Positions 34,945-44,511 of a stretch of DNA of 64,000 nucleotides are shown piece after piece. Origin of the DNA: Bacteroidales bacterium (GTDB taxonomy: Bacteria > Bacteroidota > Bacteroidia > Bacteroidales > UBA932); assembly GCA_017477245.1 (NCBI GenBank), contig JAFUWY010000037.1, positions 96,754 to 160,753 of the forward strand, in the 5' to 3' direction. The position numbers and the translations under genes are program-made. The notes beneath the pieces were generated by a model. That model saw only the letters and a list, made by a program, of their open reading frames with translations, made no database searches and had not been told where the DNA came from. How positions within the stretch are numbered: the stretch's first letter is position 1; the number at the start of each line of letters is the position of its first letter.

Positions 34945-36774
34945 ATGAAAGCTTTCTGGCAGATCCTCAAGCGCTATGTCGCTCCCTATAAAGGCTATGT
35001 CGGCGGATCGGTGGTCCTCAACATCCTGTCGGCCGTCTTCAACGTCTTCTCCTTCTCGCTGCTGATCCCGATCCTGCAGATCCTCTTCAACGTCGGCGAG
35101 AACCATTACGAATTCATCCCGTGGCACCGCGGGATGCCCTTCGGGGACATCACCAACAACGCCTACTACTACGTCTCCCAGTTCATCGAGGAATACGGCC
35201 AGAGCCACGTCCTGCTGATGCTCTGCCTCATCTTCATCGGCATCGTGGCCATCAAGGTGGCCTGCTATTTCGGCGCCTCCGCCGTGATGGTCCCCATCCG
35301 CACCGGCGTGGTGCGCGACCTGCGCATGGAGATCTACCGCAAGATCCTCGCCCTGCCGCTGGGCTTCTTCAGCCAGGAGCGCAAGGGCGACATCATCGCC
35401 CGCATCAGCGGGGACGTCCAGGAAGTCGAGACCTCCATCACCAGCACCATCGAGATGCTGATCAAGAACCCGATCCTGATCATCATCTACCTGGGCGTGC
35501 TCTTCCGGATGTCCTGGCAGCTCACCCTGTTCGTCATCATCTTCGCCCCCGTGATGATCGGCATCATCAGCGCCACCGGCCGCCGGCTCAAGGCCGACTC
35601 CGTGGAGGCGCAGCGCTACTGGAGCGACACGATGAGCCAGGTCGAGGAGACCCTCGGCGGGCTGCGCATCATCAAGGCCTTCCGCGCAGAGCGCCGCATG
35701 GACGCCCGCTTCGGCCAGGTCACGGAAGACATGCGCCGCAAGAACACCCAGGTGGCCGTCCGCCAGGCGAGCGCCCACCCGGTCAGCGAATTCCTCGGCT
35801 CCGCGATGATCGCCATCGTGCTCTGGTTCGGCGGCACGCTGATCCTCGGGGAGCGCGCCGTGATCGACGCCCCTTCCTTCATGGCCTACATGGCCATCCT
35901 GTACAGCGTCATCCAGCCCATCAAGGACCTCTCCCGGGCCGCCTACGGCATCCCCAAGGGACTCGCCTCGATGGAGCGCATCGACGTGATCCTGGACGCG
36001 CAGAATCCCATCCGCGAGCCGGCCGCGCCCAAGCCGCTGGACGGTTTCCGCGAATCCATCCGCTTCCGCGGGGTCAGCTTCAGCTACGAGGACGGCCGCG
36101 AGGTGCTCCACGACATCGACCTCGAGATCCCCAAGGGCAAGACGGTCGCCATCGTGGGTGCCAGCGGAGCCGGCAAATCCACGCTCGTGGACCTCATTCC
36201 CCGCTTCTACGACCCCTCAGCCGGCAGCATCACCATCGACGGGGTGGACATCCGCGACGTGCGCCTGTCCGACCTCCGGGCCCTGATGGGCAACGTCAAC
36301 CAGGACCCGATCCTCTTCAACGACACACTCTTCAACAACATCGCCTTCGGCAAGCAGGACGCCACGCAGGAGGAAGTCGAGGCGGCGGCGCGTATCGCCG
36401 GCGCGCACGACTTCATCATGGACAAGGAGGAAGGCTACAGCACCGGCATCGGCGACCGCGGCGTCAAGCTGTCCGGCGGACAGCGCCAGCGCATCAGCAT
36501 CGCCCGGGCCATCCTCAAGAATCCGCCCATCCTGATCCTCGACGAAGCCACGGCCTCGCTCGACACAGAGTCCGAACGCAGCGTCCAGGAAGCGCTGGAC
36601 AAGCTGATGAGCGGGCGTACCACCATCGCCATCGCCCACCGGCTCAGCACCATCAAGAACGCCGACGAGATCATCGTCATGGACGGCGGCCGCATCGTCG
36701 AGCGCGGCCGGCACGACGAACTGATCGCCAAGGGAGGCTATTACCGAAAACTTCACGACATGCAAGCCCTGTAG
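34945..36774 (+). CDS. ABC transporter, fused permease/ATPase (MsbA-like)
   Basis: A 609-residue type IV ABC exporter half-transporter. The N-terminal membrane domain (about 1-330) has six hydrophobic spans, and the coupling region includes LGFFSQERKGDIIARISGDV. The ATPase domain (about 360-609) has Walker A VGASGAGKSTL, Q-loop GNVNQDPILF, signature LSGGQRQRISIARAIL, Walker B PILILDEATASLD and the H-loop IAHRLSTI. MsbA-type proteins flip lipid A or other lipids to the outer leaflet. The substrate is inferred only from similarity. vanZ follows by 3 nt. Confidence 0.88.
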   Translation: MKAFWQILKRYVAPYKGYVGGSVVLNILSAVFNVFSFSLLIPILQILFNVGENHYEFIPWHRGMPFGDITNNAYYYVSQFIEEYGQSHVLLMLCLIFIGIVAIKVACYFGASAVMVPIRTGVVRDLRMEIYRKILALPLGFFSQERKGDIIARISGDVQEVETSITSTIEMLIKNPILIIIYLGVLFRMSWQLTLFVIIFAPVMIGIISATGRRLKADSVEAQRYWSDTMSQVEETLGGLRIIKAFRAERRMDARFGQVTEDMRRKNTQVAVRQASAHPVSEFLGSAMIAIVLWFGGTLILGERAVIDAPSFMAYMAILYSVIQPIKDLSRAAYGIPKGLASMERIDVILDAQNPIREPAAPKPLDGFRESIRFRGVSFSYEDGREVLHDIDLEIPKGKTVAIVGASGAGKSTLVDLIPRFYDPSAGSITIDGVDIRDVRLSDLRALMGNVNQDPILFNDTLFNNIAFGKQDATQEEVEAAARIAGAHDFIMDKEEGYSTGIGDRGVKLSGGQRQRISIARAILKNPPILILDEATASLDTESERSVQEALDKLMSGRTTIAIAHRLSTIKNADEIIVMDGGRIVERGRHDELIAKGGYYRKLHDMQAL

Positions 36775-36777
36775 CCG

Positions 36778-37188
36778 ATGAAACAGAACCGTACCCGCGC
36801 ACTCGTCTTCCGGTTGCTGATGATCCTGTATGTCGCCGCCGTGGCCTGGCTCTGCTTCGCCAACTTCCACCGCCTGCCGGACGTGCCGCGCACCTTCTTC
36901 GGCATCCCGACCGACAAGGTGGTGCACTTCTGCATGTTCTTTCCCTTCCCGATCCTGGCCTTCCTCGCCTACGATCCCTACACACGGACGCCGTGGCAGG
37001 CGCTGGCCGCCCTGGTCAGCATCTGCGCCTTCGGCGGCATCTTCGCCGGCTGCACGGAGCTCATCCAGGAGCAGCTCACCTACCGCAGCAAGGATATCCA
37101 TGACTTCGGCGCGGACTGCCTGGCCATCGGCATCGCCGGCGTGCTGGTGTTCCTCATCGACGTCCTCAAGATGCGCAAGAAGAAATGA
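36778..37188 (+). CDS. VanZ-family membrane protein
   Basis: A 136-residue protein with four predicted membrane segments. VanZ features include DKVVHFCMFFPFPILAF near the first loop and the late acidic motif ELIQEQLTYRSKDIHDFGAD. VanZ relatives give low-level teicoplanin resistance in enterococci, but the general role in Bacteroidota is unknown. It overlaps the next gene in an ATGA arrangement, so translation is coupled. Confidence 0.85.
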   Translation: MKQNRTRALVFRLLMILYVAAVAWLCFANFHRLPDVPRTFFGIPTDKVVHFCMFFPFPILAFLAYDPYTRTPWQALAALVSICAFGGIFAGCTELIQEQLTYRSKDIHDFGADCLAIGIAGVLVFLIDVLKMRKKK

Positions 37189-40082
37189 CGACCCTACGCC
37201 TTCCCTCCCTCCTGCTGGGCCTTCTGCTGGCCCTCCCCCTTCCGGGGCAGAACGTCCCCCGCACCCGGGACTTCCGCACGATCTGCGACACGCTGTCCGC
37301 CCGGCTGGAGCGGCGGACCACCGTGCACCAGCGCATCTCCGTGACCAAGGTGGCCCGGAGCGGCAGCACCCTCGACCTGACCTTCAACGCCGACCTGTCC
37401 TACTATCCCTGGCACAGCGCCGACGTGACCTGGTTCCGTGCGCAACTGGACAAGGAATGGAAATTCGACGGGTTCACCCCCGGGCGGATCCTCACCAACG
37501 GCTACGCGCTCGAGGACCTCGCCACGCCCGTGCTGGGCTCCGACGGCCGGCCTTCCCGCTATGCCTTCAGCACCGCAGACCCGCGGCAGGAGAAATCCCG
37601 CTTCATCACCGAAGTCGGTGCCCGGCGCTTCCCGAAGGGCATGTCCGACCGCTACATCGCCCTGTGGCAGAGCCACGGACGCTATTATGACGAGAACCTG
37701 GACATCTGGACCTGGCAGCGCGCCTGCATCCACCGCACCGTGGAGGACATGTTCACGCAGACCTTCGTGCTTCCCTTCCTCATCCCGATGCTGGAGAACG
37801 CCGGCGCCTACGTGATGACCCCGCGCGAGCGGGACACGCAGCGACGCGAGTTCATCATCGACAACGACCCGTCCTTCGGCGGGCCGCGCGAGGGGCTGAT
37901 GCGCCGCAGCGGACGCTACGGCGAGTCCGGCTCCTGGGGCGACGCCGGCTCCGGATTCGCCGACACCAAGCCCGCATACACCTTCTCCGACAATCCCTTC
38001 CAGGCCGGCACGGCCCGGCAGGCCCGCTGCGCAGGCGACGAGCCGACCGCCACGGCGTCCTGGACCCCGGACATCACCCGCCGCGGGCGCTACGCCGTCT
38101 ACATCTCCTACAAGTCCCTGCCCGAGAGCAGCCGCGAGGCGCACTACACGGTCCGCCACCTCGGCGGACAGACGGAGTTCTCCGTCAACCAGCGCCGCGG
38201 CGGCGGTACCTGGATCTACCTGGGCACCTTCGAATTCGCCGCAGGCACCGAAGGGCGGGTCACCCTGGACAACCGGGGCCTGCCCGGTTCCGTCGTGACC
38301 GCCGACGCCGTCAAGATCGGCGGCGGCATGGGCAAACTCGAGCGTGGCGGGCGCACCTCCGGGATGGCGGCTTCCGCCGAAGGGGCCCACTACTGGATGC
38401 AGTGGGCCGGCGTGGACACCACCATCACGCGCGGCTGGGAGACCGATTACACCAACGACTATGCTTCCCGCGGCGCCTGGACCGTGATGATGCGCGAGCA
38501 GAAGGAGATCCCCGTGGACCTCGCCTTCGCCTTCCACACCGACGCCGGCGTCACCCCCAACGACAGCACCGTCGGGACCCTGGCCATCTACACGCTGCGC
38601 GCCGACGGCGAGCGGGAGTTCTCCGACGGACGCGACCGCATCATCTCCCGCACGCTCTGCGACTACGTCCAGAGCCAGGTCGTGCAGGACCTCCGCCTCG
38701 ATTTCGACCCCAAGTGGTCGCGGCGCGGCCTGTGGGACCGCAGCTACAGCGAGCCCCGCACCGCGGGCGTGCCGGCGATGATCCTCGAACTGCTGAGCCA
38801 CCAGAACTTCGCCGACATGAAATACGGACTCGACCCGGCCTTCCGCTTCACGGCCAGCCGGGCCGTCTACAAGGGCATGCTCAAGGCCCTGAGCGAGTTC
38901 TACCACACGCCCTACGTCGTGCAGCCGCTGCCGCCGCAGGCCTTCGCCGTGCGGCTCGCGGGCAAGGACTCGGTCCGCCTGAGCTGGCGGCCCACCGAAG
39001 ACCCCAAGGAGCCCACGGCCGTCAGCCGGGGCTACACGGTCTACACGCGCATCGACGATGGTGCCTTCGACGCGGGCGTCGAAACGGACAGCCTAAGCCT
39101 GACGCTCCCCATCGAACATGGTCATCTCTACAGCTTCCAGGTCGTGGCGTGGAACGACGGCGGCCGGAGTTTCCCGTCCGAGATCCTCTCGGCGGGTATC
39201 CCCCGCGGCACGCAGAAAGCGCCGGTCCTGGTCGTCAACGACTTCGACCGCGTGTCCGCACCCGCCTGGGTGGAGAGCCCGGGTTTCGCCGGCTTCGAAA
39301 GCCGGCTGGACACCGGCGTCCCCTACCTCCGCGACATCGGATACATCGGCGAGAATTATGAATTCCGCCGCTCCGCGCTCTATGTAGACAATGAGTATCC
39401 CGGCTTCGGCGCCTCCTTCGACGACCATGCCGGGGAGATCGTCGCGGGCAATACCTTCGACTTCCCCGCCGTCCACGGCCGGGCCATGATGGCGCTGGGC
39501 TATCCTTTCTACTCGATGTCCCGCGAAGCTTTCTGCGGGATCGACGAGCCGGTCTTCGCCGTAGACCTCATCTGCGGCAAGCAGGGCCGCACGCCCGTGG
39601 GGCGCGGCGCCCTGCCCGAGCGCTACCCGGTCTACACGCCGGCGCTCCTCCAGGCCTTGCGCAAAGTCGTGCAGACCGGCGGCAACCTGATCGTGAGCGG
39701 CGCGGCCATTGCCTCCGACGCTGAGACGGATCCGGCCGCCAGCTCCTTCCTGGAGGAGGTTCTGGGCATCAAGCCGGCCACGGCCTTCGGCACCAACACC
39801 GGCCGGATCGCCGACATGCCGTTCAGCGCGCAACCCAATGAGGATGTCTATTGCGTGGAGCGTCCGGACGGCCTGCGGGCCACCGGCAAGGCAGCCAAGG
39901 TCTGGCTCCGCTATCCCGGCTCGCTCTTCGCCGCCGCGGTCACCAACCAGGGAGAAGGTTTCAGGACCGTCTGTCTCGGCGTACCGATCGAGACAGTCCT
40001 GGAAGAAAAGGACCGCGAATGGATCTTCAGGCAGGCGCTGGATTGGTTCCACAATGGCAGGAAACCGGCCGTCCGCCGCTAG
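37185..40082 (+). CDS. Large exported N-acetylmuramoyl-L-alanine amidase with golvesin-like insert and FN3 domain
   Basis: A 965-residue exported protein. The amidase_3-like zinc catalytic core is split: the first His motif is YIALWQSHGRYYDENLD with the Glu-bearing TWQRACIHRTVEDMFTQTF. A golvesin C-terminal-like beta domain (about 265-380, GSGFADTKPAYTFSDNPF to NRGLPGSVVTADAVKIGGGMG) interrupts it, and the core resumes with VDLAFAFHTDAGV and the catalytic Glu in AMILELLSHQNF. An FN3 domain (about 580-680) and a roughly 280-residue C-terminal domain follow. The role is probably peptidoglycan remodelling or attack at the surface. The metal-ligand reading is by eye. Confidence 0.72.
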   Translation: MTTLRLPSLLLGLLLALPLPGQNVPRTRDFRTICDTLSARLERRTTVHQRISVTKVARSGSTLDLTFNADLSYYPWHSADVTWFRAQLDKEWKFDGFTPGRILTNGYALEDLATPVLGSDGRPSRYAFSTADPRQEKSRFITEVGARRFPKGMSDRYIALWQSHGRYYDENLDIWTWQRACIHRTVEDMFTQTFVLPFLIPMLENAGAYVMTPRERDTQRREFIIDNDPSFGGPREGLMRRSGRYGESGSWGDAGSGFADTKPAYTFSDNPFQAGTARQARCAGDEPTATASWTPDITRRGRYAVYISYKSLPESSREAHYTVRHLGGQTEFSVNQRRGGGTWIYLGTFEFAAGTEGRVTLDNRGLPGSVVTADAVKIGGGMGKLERGGRTSGMAASAEGAHYWMQWAGVDTTITRGWETDYTNDYASRGAWTVMMREQKEIPVDLAFAFHTDAGVTPNDSTVGTLAIYTLRADGEREFSDGRDRIISRTLCDYVQSQVVQDLRLDFDPKWSRRGLWDRSYSEPRTAGVPAMILELLSHQNFADMKYGLDPAFRFTASRAVYKGMLKALSEFYHTPYVVQPLPPQAFAVRLAGKDSVRLSWRPTEDPKEPTAVSRGYTVYTRIDDGAFDAGVETDSLSLTLPIEHGHLYSFQVVAWNDGGRSFPSEILSAGIPRGTQKAPVLVVNDFDRVSAPAWVESPGFAGFESRLDTGVPYLRDIGYIGENYEFRRSALYVDNEYPGFGASFDDHAGEIVAGNTFDFPAVHGRAMMALGYPFYSMSREAFCGIDEPVFAVDLICGKQGRTPVGRGALPERYPVYTPALLQALRKVVQTGGNLIVSGAAIASDAETDPAASSFLEEVLGIKPATAFGTNTGRIADMPFSAQPNEDVYCVERPDGLRATGKAAKVWLRYPGSLFAAAVTNQGEGFRTVCLGVPIETVLEEKDREWIFRQALDWFHNGRKPAVRR

Positions 40083-40085
40083 CCG

Positions 40086-42005
40086 CTATTTCTTGTCGTA
40101 AGCCTCGAAACGGGAATTGTTGGAGATATACTCGGGAACGATCTCCTTCATGAGCTTGACCATCTCCGGGATGCGGACGGCACGGCTGAGCGTCTCGAGC
40201 TGCTCCACCGCCTTGACGGCATCCGCATATTCGTACTCGCGCACGCGGGCGATGCGGATCCGGTCGTGGGAGGTCTCGTCGGTATTCTCCTTGTTGGAAA
40301 GGACTTCTTCGTAAAGCTTCTCGCCGGGACGCAGGCCGGTGTACACCACCTCGATGTCCTGGTCGGGCACCAGCCCCGCCAGTTCGATCATGCGCCGGGC
40401 CAGGGTGTCGATCTTGACCGGCTGTCCCATGTCGAACACGCAGATGCGGTTCTCGTTCGGCAGCGTCGCGGCTTCCATGACGAGGCGGCAGGCCTCGGGA
40501 ATGGTCATGAAATACCGGGTGATGTTGGGATCCGTCACCGTCACGGGGCCGCCATGCTCGATCTGCTCGCGGAAACGCGGGATGACGGAACCGTTGGAGC
40601 CCAGGACATTGCCGAAGCGCGTCGTCACGAACTGCGTCTTGCCGGGCACCTTGCCGGCGGCGATCGCCTTGCCCAGGCTCTGGACATAGATCTCGGCGAG
40701 GCGCTTGGTGCAACCCATGATATTGGTGGGGTTCACGGCCTTGTCGGTAGAGATCATCACCATCTTCTCCACCCCGTACTCGATACATTTGTCCGCCACG
40801 TTGCGGGAGCCGTAGACATTGACCAGCACCGCTTCGCAAGGGTTCTCCTCCATCAGCGGGACATGCTTGTAGGCGGCCGCATGGAACACCACCTGGGGAT
40901 GGTGCGTGCGGAAAGCGAAATCGAGGCGCGGAATCTGGCGTACATCGCCGATGATCGGCACGAAATCCAGGTCCAGGAAACGCTCCTCCAACTCCAGCCG
41001 GAGGTTGTGCATCGGCGTCTCGGCATTGTCGAAAAGGATCAGCTTGCGGATGCCGAACCCGGCCAGTTGCCGGCAGAGTTCGGACCCGATGGAGCCGGCG
41101 GCTCCGGTCACCATCACCACCTTGCCGCGGAAATTCTCCTTGATGAACTCCAGGTTGATCTTGATTTCATCACGGCCCAGCAGGTCCTCGATCCGGACCT
41201 TTCGGATTTGGAAATGGTCGGCCGACGTGCCGGTAACTTCGTCAACGGCAGGGGCGATCAACTCCTTCACACCCAGTTCTGTACAATAACGGACCAGGCG
41301 GTCCTGCTCCACAACGACATCATGTTCACTCGTAAAGATGACTCCCCGTACCGTCATGCGCCGGACTTCCTGTTCGAACGACTGTTTGTCCGGGAAGTAA
41401 TAAACCCGCTTGTCCGCAATGACCGTGTCCTTGATCGTGGGGTTGCTGGAGACCAGTCCGACCACCTCGTAACGCTTGGCGCCGCGCAGGCGTGAGGCAG
41501 TGGCCACGGCCTTGTCATTCACGCCATAGACAAACACGCGGGAACGGTGTTCCAACTCCCGGATCCGGGACTTGTAAGCATCGTAGACATAGATCATCAG
41601 CAGGCGGACCGAACAAAGTGCCACCAGGGAGACGATACCGTCTACGGCCAGCATGGCGATGACACCCGGCTTCATGAATCCGAAGAGGAGCAGCACGACG
41701 GCCATCACCACCACCTTGCCCAGGGCAGCGAGGCCGAACAGGAGGGTATCCTTGAAGGAGAAATGGCGGATGATGATGGTATAGGTCTTGAGCAGCAGGA
41801 ACATCAGCGCGGAGCCTACCACCGAAGAGAACCCCCAGACCCAGTCGAATGCGCGGTCGGACACCACCTCGACATCCAGCAGGAATGTCGCAACGGCCAC
41901 GGCCACGGAGATGAAGACCGAGATGGCCAGGTCCATCACGAACACCTTCCTCCGGCTAAGGAACCGGGTGCTGAACTGGTCCAGGTTTTTGCCTATGTTG
42001 AACAT
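40086..42005 (-). CDS. Membrane-bound nucleoside-diphosphate-sugar 4,6-dehydratase (CapD/FlaA1/WbpM family)
   Basis: A 639-residue polysaccharide-biosynthesis protein. The N-terminal half has four or so membrane spans (about 20-150) and a CoA-binding-like NAD fold (about 155-260). The C-terminal SDR domain begins VMVTGAAGSIGSELCRQL and has FHAAAYKHVPLMEENP and STDKAVNPTNIMGCTKRL, in which the catalytic Tyr is Met, as in this branch. It probably makes a 4-keto-6-deoxy UDP-GlcNAc precursor for surface glycan or LPS. Its own promoter boxes precede it; rfbB and PAP2 are upstream on the same strand. Confidence 0.88.
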   Translation of the reverse strand: MFNIGKNLDQFSTRFLSRRKVFVMDLAISVFISVAVAVATFLLDVEVVSDRAFDWVWGFSSVVGSALMFLLLKTYTIIIRHFSFKDTLLFGLAALGKVVVMAVVLLLFGFMKPGVIAMLAVDGIVSLVALCSVRLLMIYVYDAYKSRIRELEHRSRVFVYGVNDKAVATASRLRGAKRYEVVGLVSSNPTIKDTVIADKRVYYFPDKQSFEQEVRRMTVRGVIFTSEHDVVVEQDRLVRYCTELGVKELIAPAVDEVTGTSADHFQIRKVRIEDLLGRDEIKINLEFIKENFRGKVVMVTGAAGSIGSELCRQLAGFGIRKLILFDNAETPMHNLRLELEERFLDLDFVPIIGDVRQIPRLDFAFRTHHPQVVFHAAAYKHVPLMEENPCEAVLVNVYGSRNVADKCIEYGVEKMVMISTDKAVNPTNIMGCTKRLAEIYVQSLGKAIAAGKVPGKTQFVTTRFGNVLGSNGSVIPRFREQIEHGGPVTVTDPNITRYFMTIPEACRLVMEAATLPNENRICVFDMGQPVKIDTLARRMIELAGLVPDQDIEVVYTGLRPGEKLYEEVLSNKENTDETSHDRIRIARVREYEYADAVKAVEQLETLSRAVRIPEMVKLMKEIVPEYISNNSRFEAYDKK

Positions 42006-42044
42006 GTATCGTCTAAATACGTGGATGATTGCAGTATAATGTTA

Positions 42045-42052
42045 CAAAAATA
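42045..42052 (-). promoter_or_regulatory. Promoter -7 box TATTTTTG for the CapD-like gene
   Basis: It lies about 39 nt upstream of the ATG at 42005. A second TATTTTTG is at 42073-42080, close to the PAP2 stop. Confidence 0.55.
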
Positions 42053-42083
42053 AGCAAATTGGCCGGAATAATCAAAAATACCT

Positions 42084-42851
42084 TCAAAATCGCAGCGCCA
42101 GCGTCGTACAGATGGTCCCGGAGACCGGGTCCAGCGTCGGGGAAACGGCCGCAGTGACCGCCGGACGGCGTCCGGAACCCCAGTCCGAGGTACGGATCCC
42201 GAGCAGGCGTTTGGTGGGCTCCAGCAGCCAGTTGCTCGCGTCGGCCACCAGGATCCCGAGCCCGGCGCCGGCCAGCACGTCACTCACCCAGTGCCAGTTG
42301 TTGTAGTTGCGCATCACAGCCACGGTCGTGGCGACGGCATAGGCGCCGGCTCCCCAGCCCCAGCCATATTCCAGCCGGACCATCTCGGCGCCGAAGAAGA
42401 CCAGGCCGCTGTGGCCGGAAGGCAACGACTGGTTGTTGGCGCCGTTGGGGCGCGGCGACTTGACGATATCCCGCACCGTCCAGGAGACGGCAGCCAGGGC
42501 GGCGAGCCCCATCGAGGTCTCGATCGCACGGTCCAGGAACCCATGCTCCGCCGGCACGCCGACCAGGCCCAGGCCCAGGTCCATGGCCAGGGGGAGATAT
42601 TGGATCACATCGTCGAACGTGCGCTCCGGGCCACCCGCACGCCATTGCTCCTGCACCCAGCGGTTGACCGGGATGTCGATGGCTTCATGGCCCAGGTAAT
42701 GGATGCCGAACCCGGCGCCCAGCAGGACGCCGGGCGCGATCAATTGCCGGGCATGGAAAGCCGACGAATCAGCCCGCACCGCGACCTGGGCCTGTGCCAT
42801 CGGTCCGACAGACAGGGCCAGCAGGGACAGGATCAGCAGCAGGCGCCTCAT
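42084..42851 (-). CDS. PAP2-family phosphatase
   Basis: A 255-residue membrane phosphatase with signal peptide or first span (about 1-22). The three PAP2 motifs are read in order: [15 protein letters not shown] and [19 protein letters not shown]. Members dephosphorylate undecaprenyl pyrophosphate or lipid A; substrate here unknown. The start overlaps the rfbB stop by 4 nt, placing it in a glycan operon and favouring a carrier-lipid recycling role. Confidence 0.88.
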   Translation of the reverse strand: MRRLLLILSLLALSVGPMAQAQVAVRADSSAFHARQLIAPGVLLGAGFGIHYLGHEAIDIPVNRWVQEQWRAGGPERTFDDVIQYLPLAMDLGLGLVGVPAEHGFLDRAIETSMGLAALAAVSWTVRDIVKSPRPNGANNQSLPSGHSGLVFFGAEMVRLEYGWGWGAGAYAVATTVAVMRNYNNWHWVSDVLAGAGLGILVADASNWLLEPTKRLLGIRTSDWGSGRRPAVTAAVSPTLDPVSGTICTTLALRF

Positions 42852-43990
42852 CGGCCGGCGTACATCTGTTCGTAGTATTTCTGGTAGTCGCCGGAGGTGA
42901 CGTTGTCCAGCCAGGTCTGGTTGTCCAGGTACCAGCGGACCGTCTTCTCGATCCCCTCCTCGAACTGCAGGCTGGGCTCCCAGCCGAGTTCCTTCTGCAA
43001 TTTGCTGGAATCGATGGCATAGCGCAGGTCATGTCCCGCGCGGTCCGTCACGTAGGTGATCAGATCCATGTCGGCGCCCTCCGGACGGCCGAGGATCCGG
43101 TCCACGGTATTGATCAGGACCTTGATGATGTCGATGTTCTTCCACTCGTTGAAACCGCCGATGTTGTAGGTCTCGGCCACCTGGCCCTTATGGAAAATCA
43201 CATCGATTGCCCGGGCGTGGTCCTCCACGTACAGCCAGTCGCGCACGTTCTCGCCTTTCCCGTAGACGGGCAGCGGCTTGCGGTGGCGGATATTGTTGAT
43301 GAAGAGCGGGATCAGCTTCTCCGGGAACTGGTAGGGCCCGTAGTTGTTGGAGCAGTTCGTGACGATCGTCGGCAGGCCGTAGGTATCGTGGAAGGCCCGC
43401 ACGAAATGGTCGGAGCTGGCCTTCGCCGCGCTGTACGGGCTGTGCGGCTGGTACTTGAGGTCCTCGGTGAAGAACTTCTCGCCATATGCGAGATGGTGCT
43501 CCCCGCTGGAAGCCTTGGTCGTGAAGGGCGGCTCGATCCCCTCCGGGTGTGTCATCTCCAGCGCACCGTACACCTCGTCGGTGCTGATGTGGTAGAACCG
43601 CTTGCCGTCGAATTTCTCAGGAAGGGACTCCCAATAGACCTTGGCGGCCTGCAGCAGGCTCAGCGTACCCATCACGTTGGTCTGCGCGAAGGTGAACGGA
43701 TCCTTGATCGAACGGTCCACGTGGGACTCCGCCGCCAGGTGGATGATACCGTCCACCTGCTCTTCCTGCATCAGCTTCAGCACCCCTTCGAAGTCGCAGA
43801 TATCCATCCGGACGAAGCGGTAGTTGGGCTTGTCCTCGATGTCCTTGAGGTTCTCCAGGTTGCCGGCATAGGTCAGCTTGTCCAGGTTGATGATCCTGTA
43901 CTGCGGGTACTTGTTCACGAACAGGCGCACCACATGGCTCCCGATGAAGCCTGCGCCGCCCGTGATGACCAGGGTCCTTTCGTCATTCAT
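42848..43990 (-). CDS. rfbB: dTDP-glucose 4,6-dehydratase
   Basis: A 380-residue extended SDR making dTDP-4-keto-6-deoxyglucose, the entry to rhamnose and related sugars. Motifs are [30 protein letters not shown], the catalytic Ser-Thr-Asp in [24 protein letters not shown] with the catalytic Tyr-Lys, and [19 protein letters not shown]. The long N-terminal extension of the open frame is antisense to rnhA and is rejected. The ATG at 43990 gives [12 protein letters not shown]. No rfbA, rfbC or rfbD is visible nearby. Confidence 0.95.
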   Translation of the reverse strand: MNDERTLVITGGAGFIGSHVVRLFVNKYPQYRIINLDKLTYAGNLENLKDIEDKPNYRFVRMDICDFEGVLKLMQEEQVDGIIHLAAESHVDRSIKDPFTFAQTNVMGTLSLLQAAKVYWESLPEKFDGKRFYHISTDEVYGALEMTHPEGIEPPFTTKASSGEHHLAYGEKFFTEDLKYQPHSPYSAAKASSDHFVRAFHDTYGLPTIVTNCSNNYGPYQFPEKLIPLFINNIRHRKPLPVYGKGENVRDWLYVEDHARAIDVIFHKGQVAETYNIGGFNEWKNIDIIKVLINTVDRILGRPEGADMDLITYVTDRAGHDLRYAIDSSKLQKELGWEPSLQFEEGIEKTVRWYLDNQTWLDNVTSGDYQKYYEQMYAGR

Positions 43991-44015
43991 AAATATCAAT
44001 TTTTCAATTATCGGA

Positions 44016-44023
44016 CAAAAATA
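44016..44023 (-). promoter_or_regulatory. Promoter -7 box TATTTTTG for rfbB
   Basis: With the rnhA box it forms a perfect palindrome with a 2-nt centre. It is 25 nt upstream of the ATG at 43990. Confidence 0.55.
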
Positions 44024-44025
44024 GT

Positions 44026-44033
44026 TATTTTTG
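44026..44033 (+). promoter_or_regulatory. Promoter -7 box TATTTTTG for rnhA
   Basis: It lies 23 nt upstream of the rnhA ATG at 44057, back to back with the rfbB box. Confidence 0.55.
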
Positions 44034-44056
44034 CAAAGCTCTGCAACAAGGAAAGC

Positions 44057-44503
44057 ATGATGACGGCGGAAAGGCCCCCCATATTCCTCTACACGGACGG
44101 TGCAGCCAGCGGGAACCCCGGCCCCGGCGGCTGGGGCGCCGTGCTCTGCTGCGGCTCCGCCCGCAAGGAGCTCAGCGGCGGCTTCGCCCGCACGACCAAC
44201 AACCGCATGGAGCTGATGGCCGTGATCAAGGGCCTGGAGGCCATCCGCTGGGAGGGCGCCGAGGTGCGGGTCTTCAGCGACTCCACCTACGTCGTCAAGA
44301 CCGTCACCGAAGGCTGGAAGCGCAAGAAGAACAACGACCTCTGGGACCGCTTCGACGCCCTCGCCGCACACTTCCGCCTGCAGTTCACCTGGATCAAGGG
44401 CCACGCAGGGCACCCCGAGAACGAACGCTGCGACCGCCTTGCCGTCGCGGCATATTCCCGGCCCGGCCTCCCGCCGGACACCGGATACGAAGAATCCCAA
44501 TAA
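44057..44503 (+). CDS. rnhA: Ribonuclease HI
   Basis: A 148-residue RNase HI that cuts RNA in RNA-DNA hybrids. The catalytic residues fall in [41 protein letters not shown] and [16 protein letters not shown]. Length fits the usual 145-160. Start is ATG at 44057, immediately followed by another ATG. The longer same-frame extension upstream is antisense to rfbB and is rejected. pdxA starts 8 nt after its stop. Confidence 0.94.
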   Translation: MMTAERPPIFLYTDGAASGNPGPGGWGAVLCCGSARKELSGGFARTTNNRMELMAVIKGLEAIRWEGAEVRVFSDSTYVVKTVTEGWKRKKNNDLWDRFDALAAHFRLQFTWIKGHAGHPENERCDRLAVAAYSRPGLPPDTGYEESQ

Positions 44504-44511
44504 CAACAGAT

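Noticed and set aside
42794-44056. A longer rnhA product starting at 42794
   Set aside because: The extension is antisense to rfbB, and RNase HI of normal length starts at 44057 behind a promoter box.
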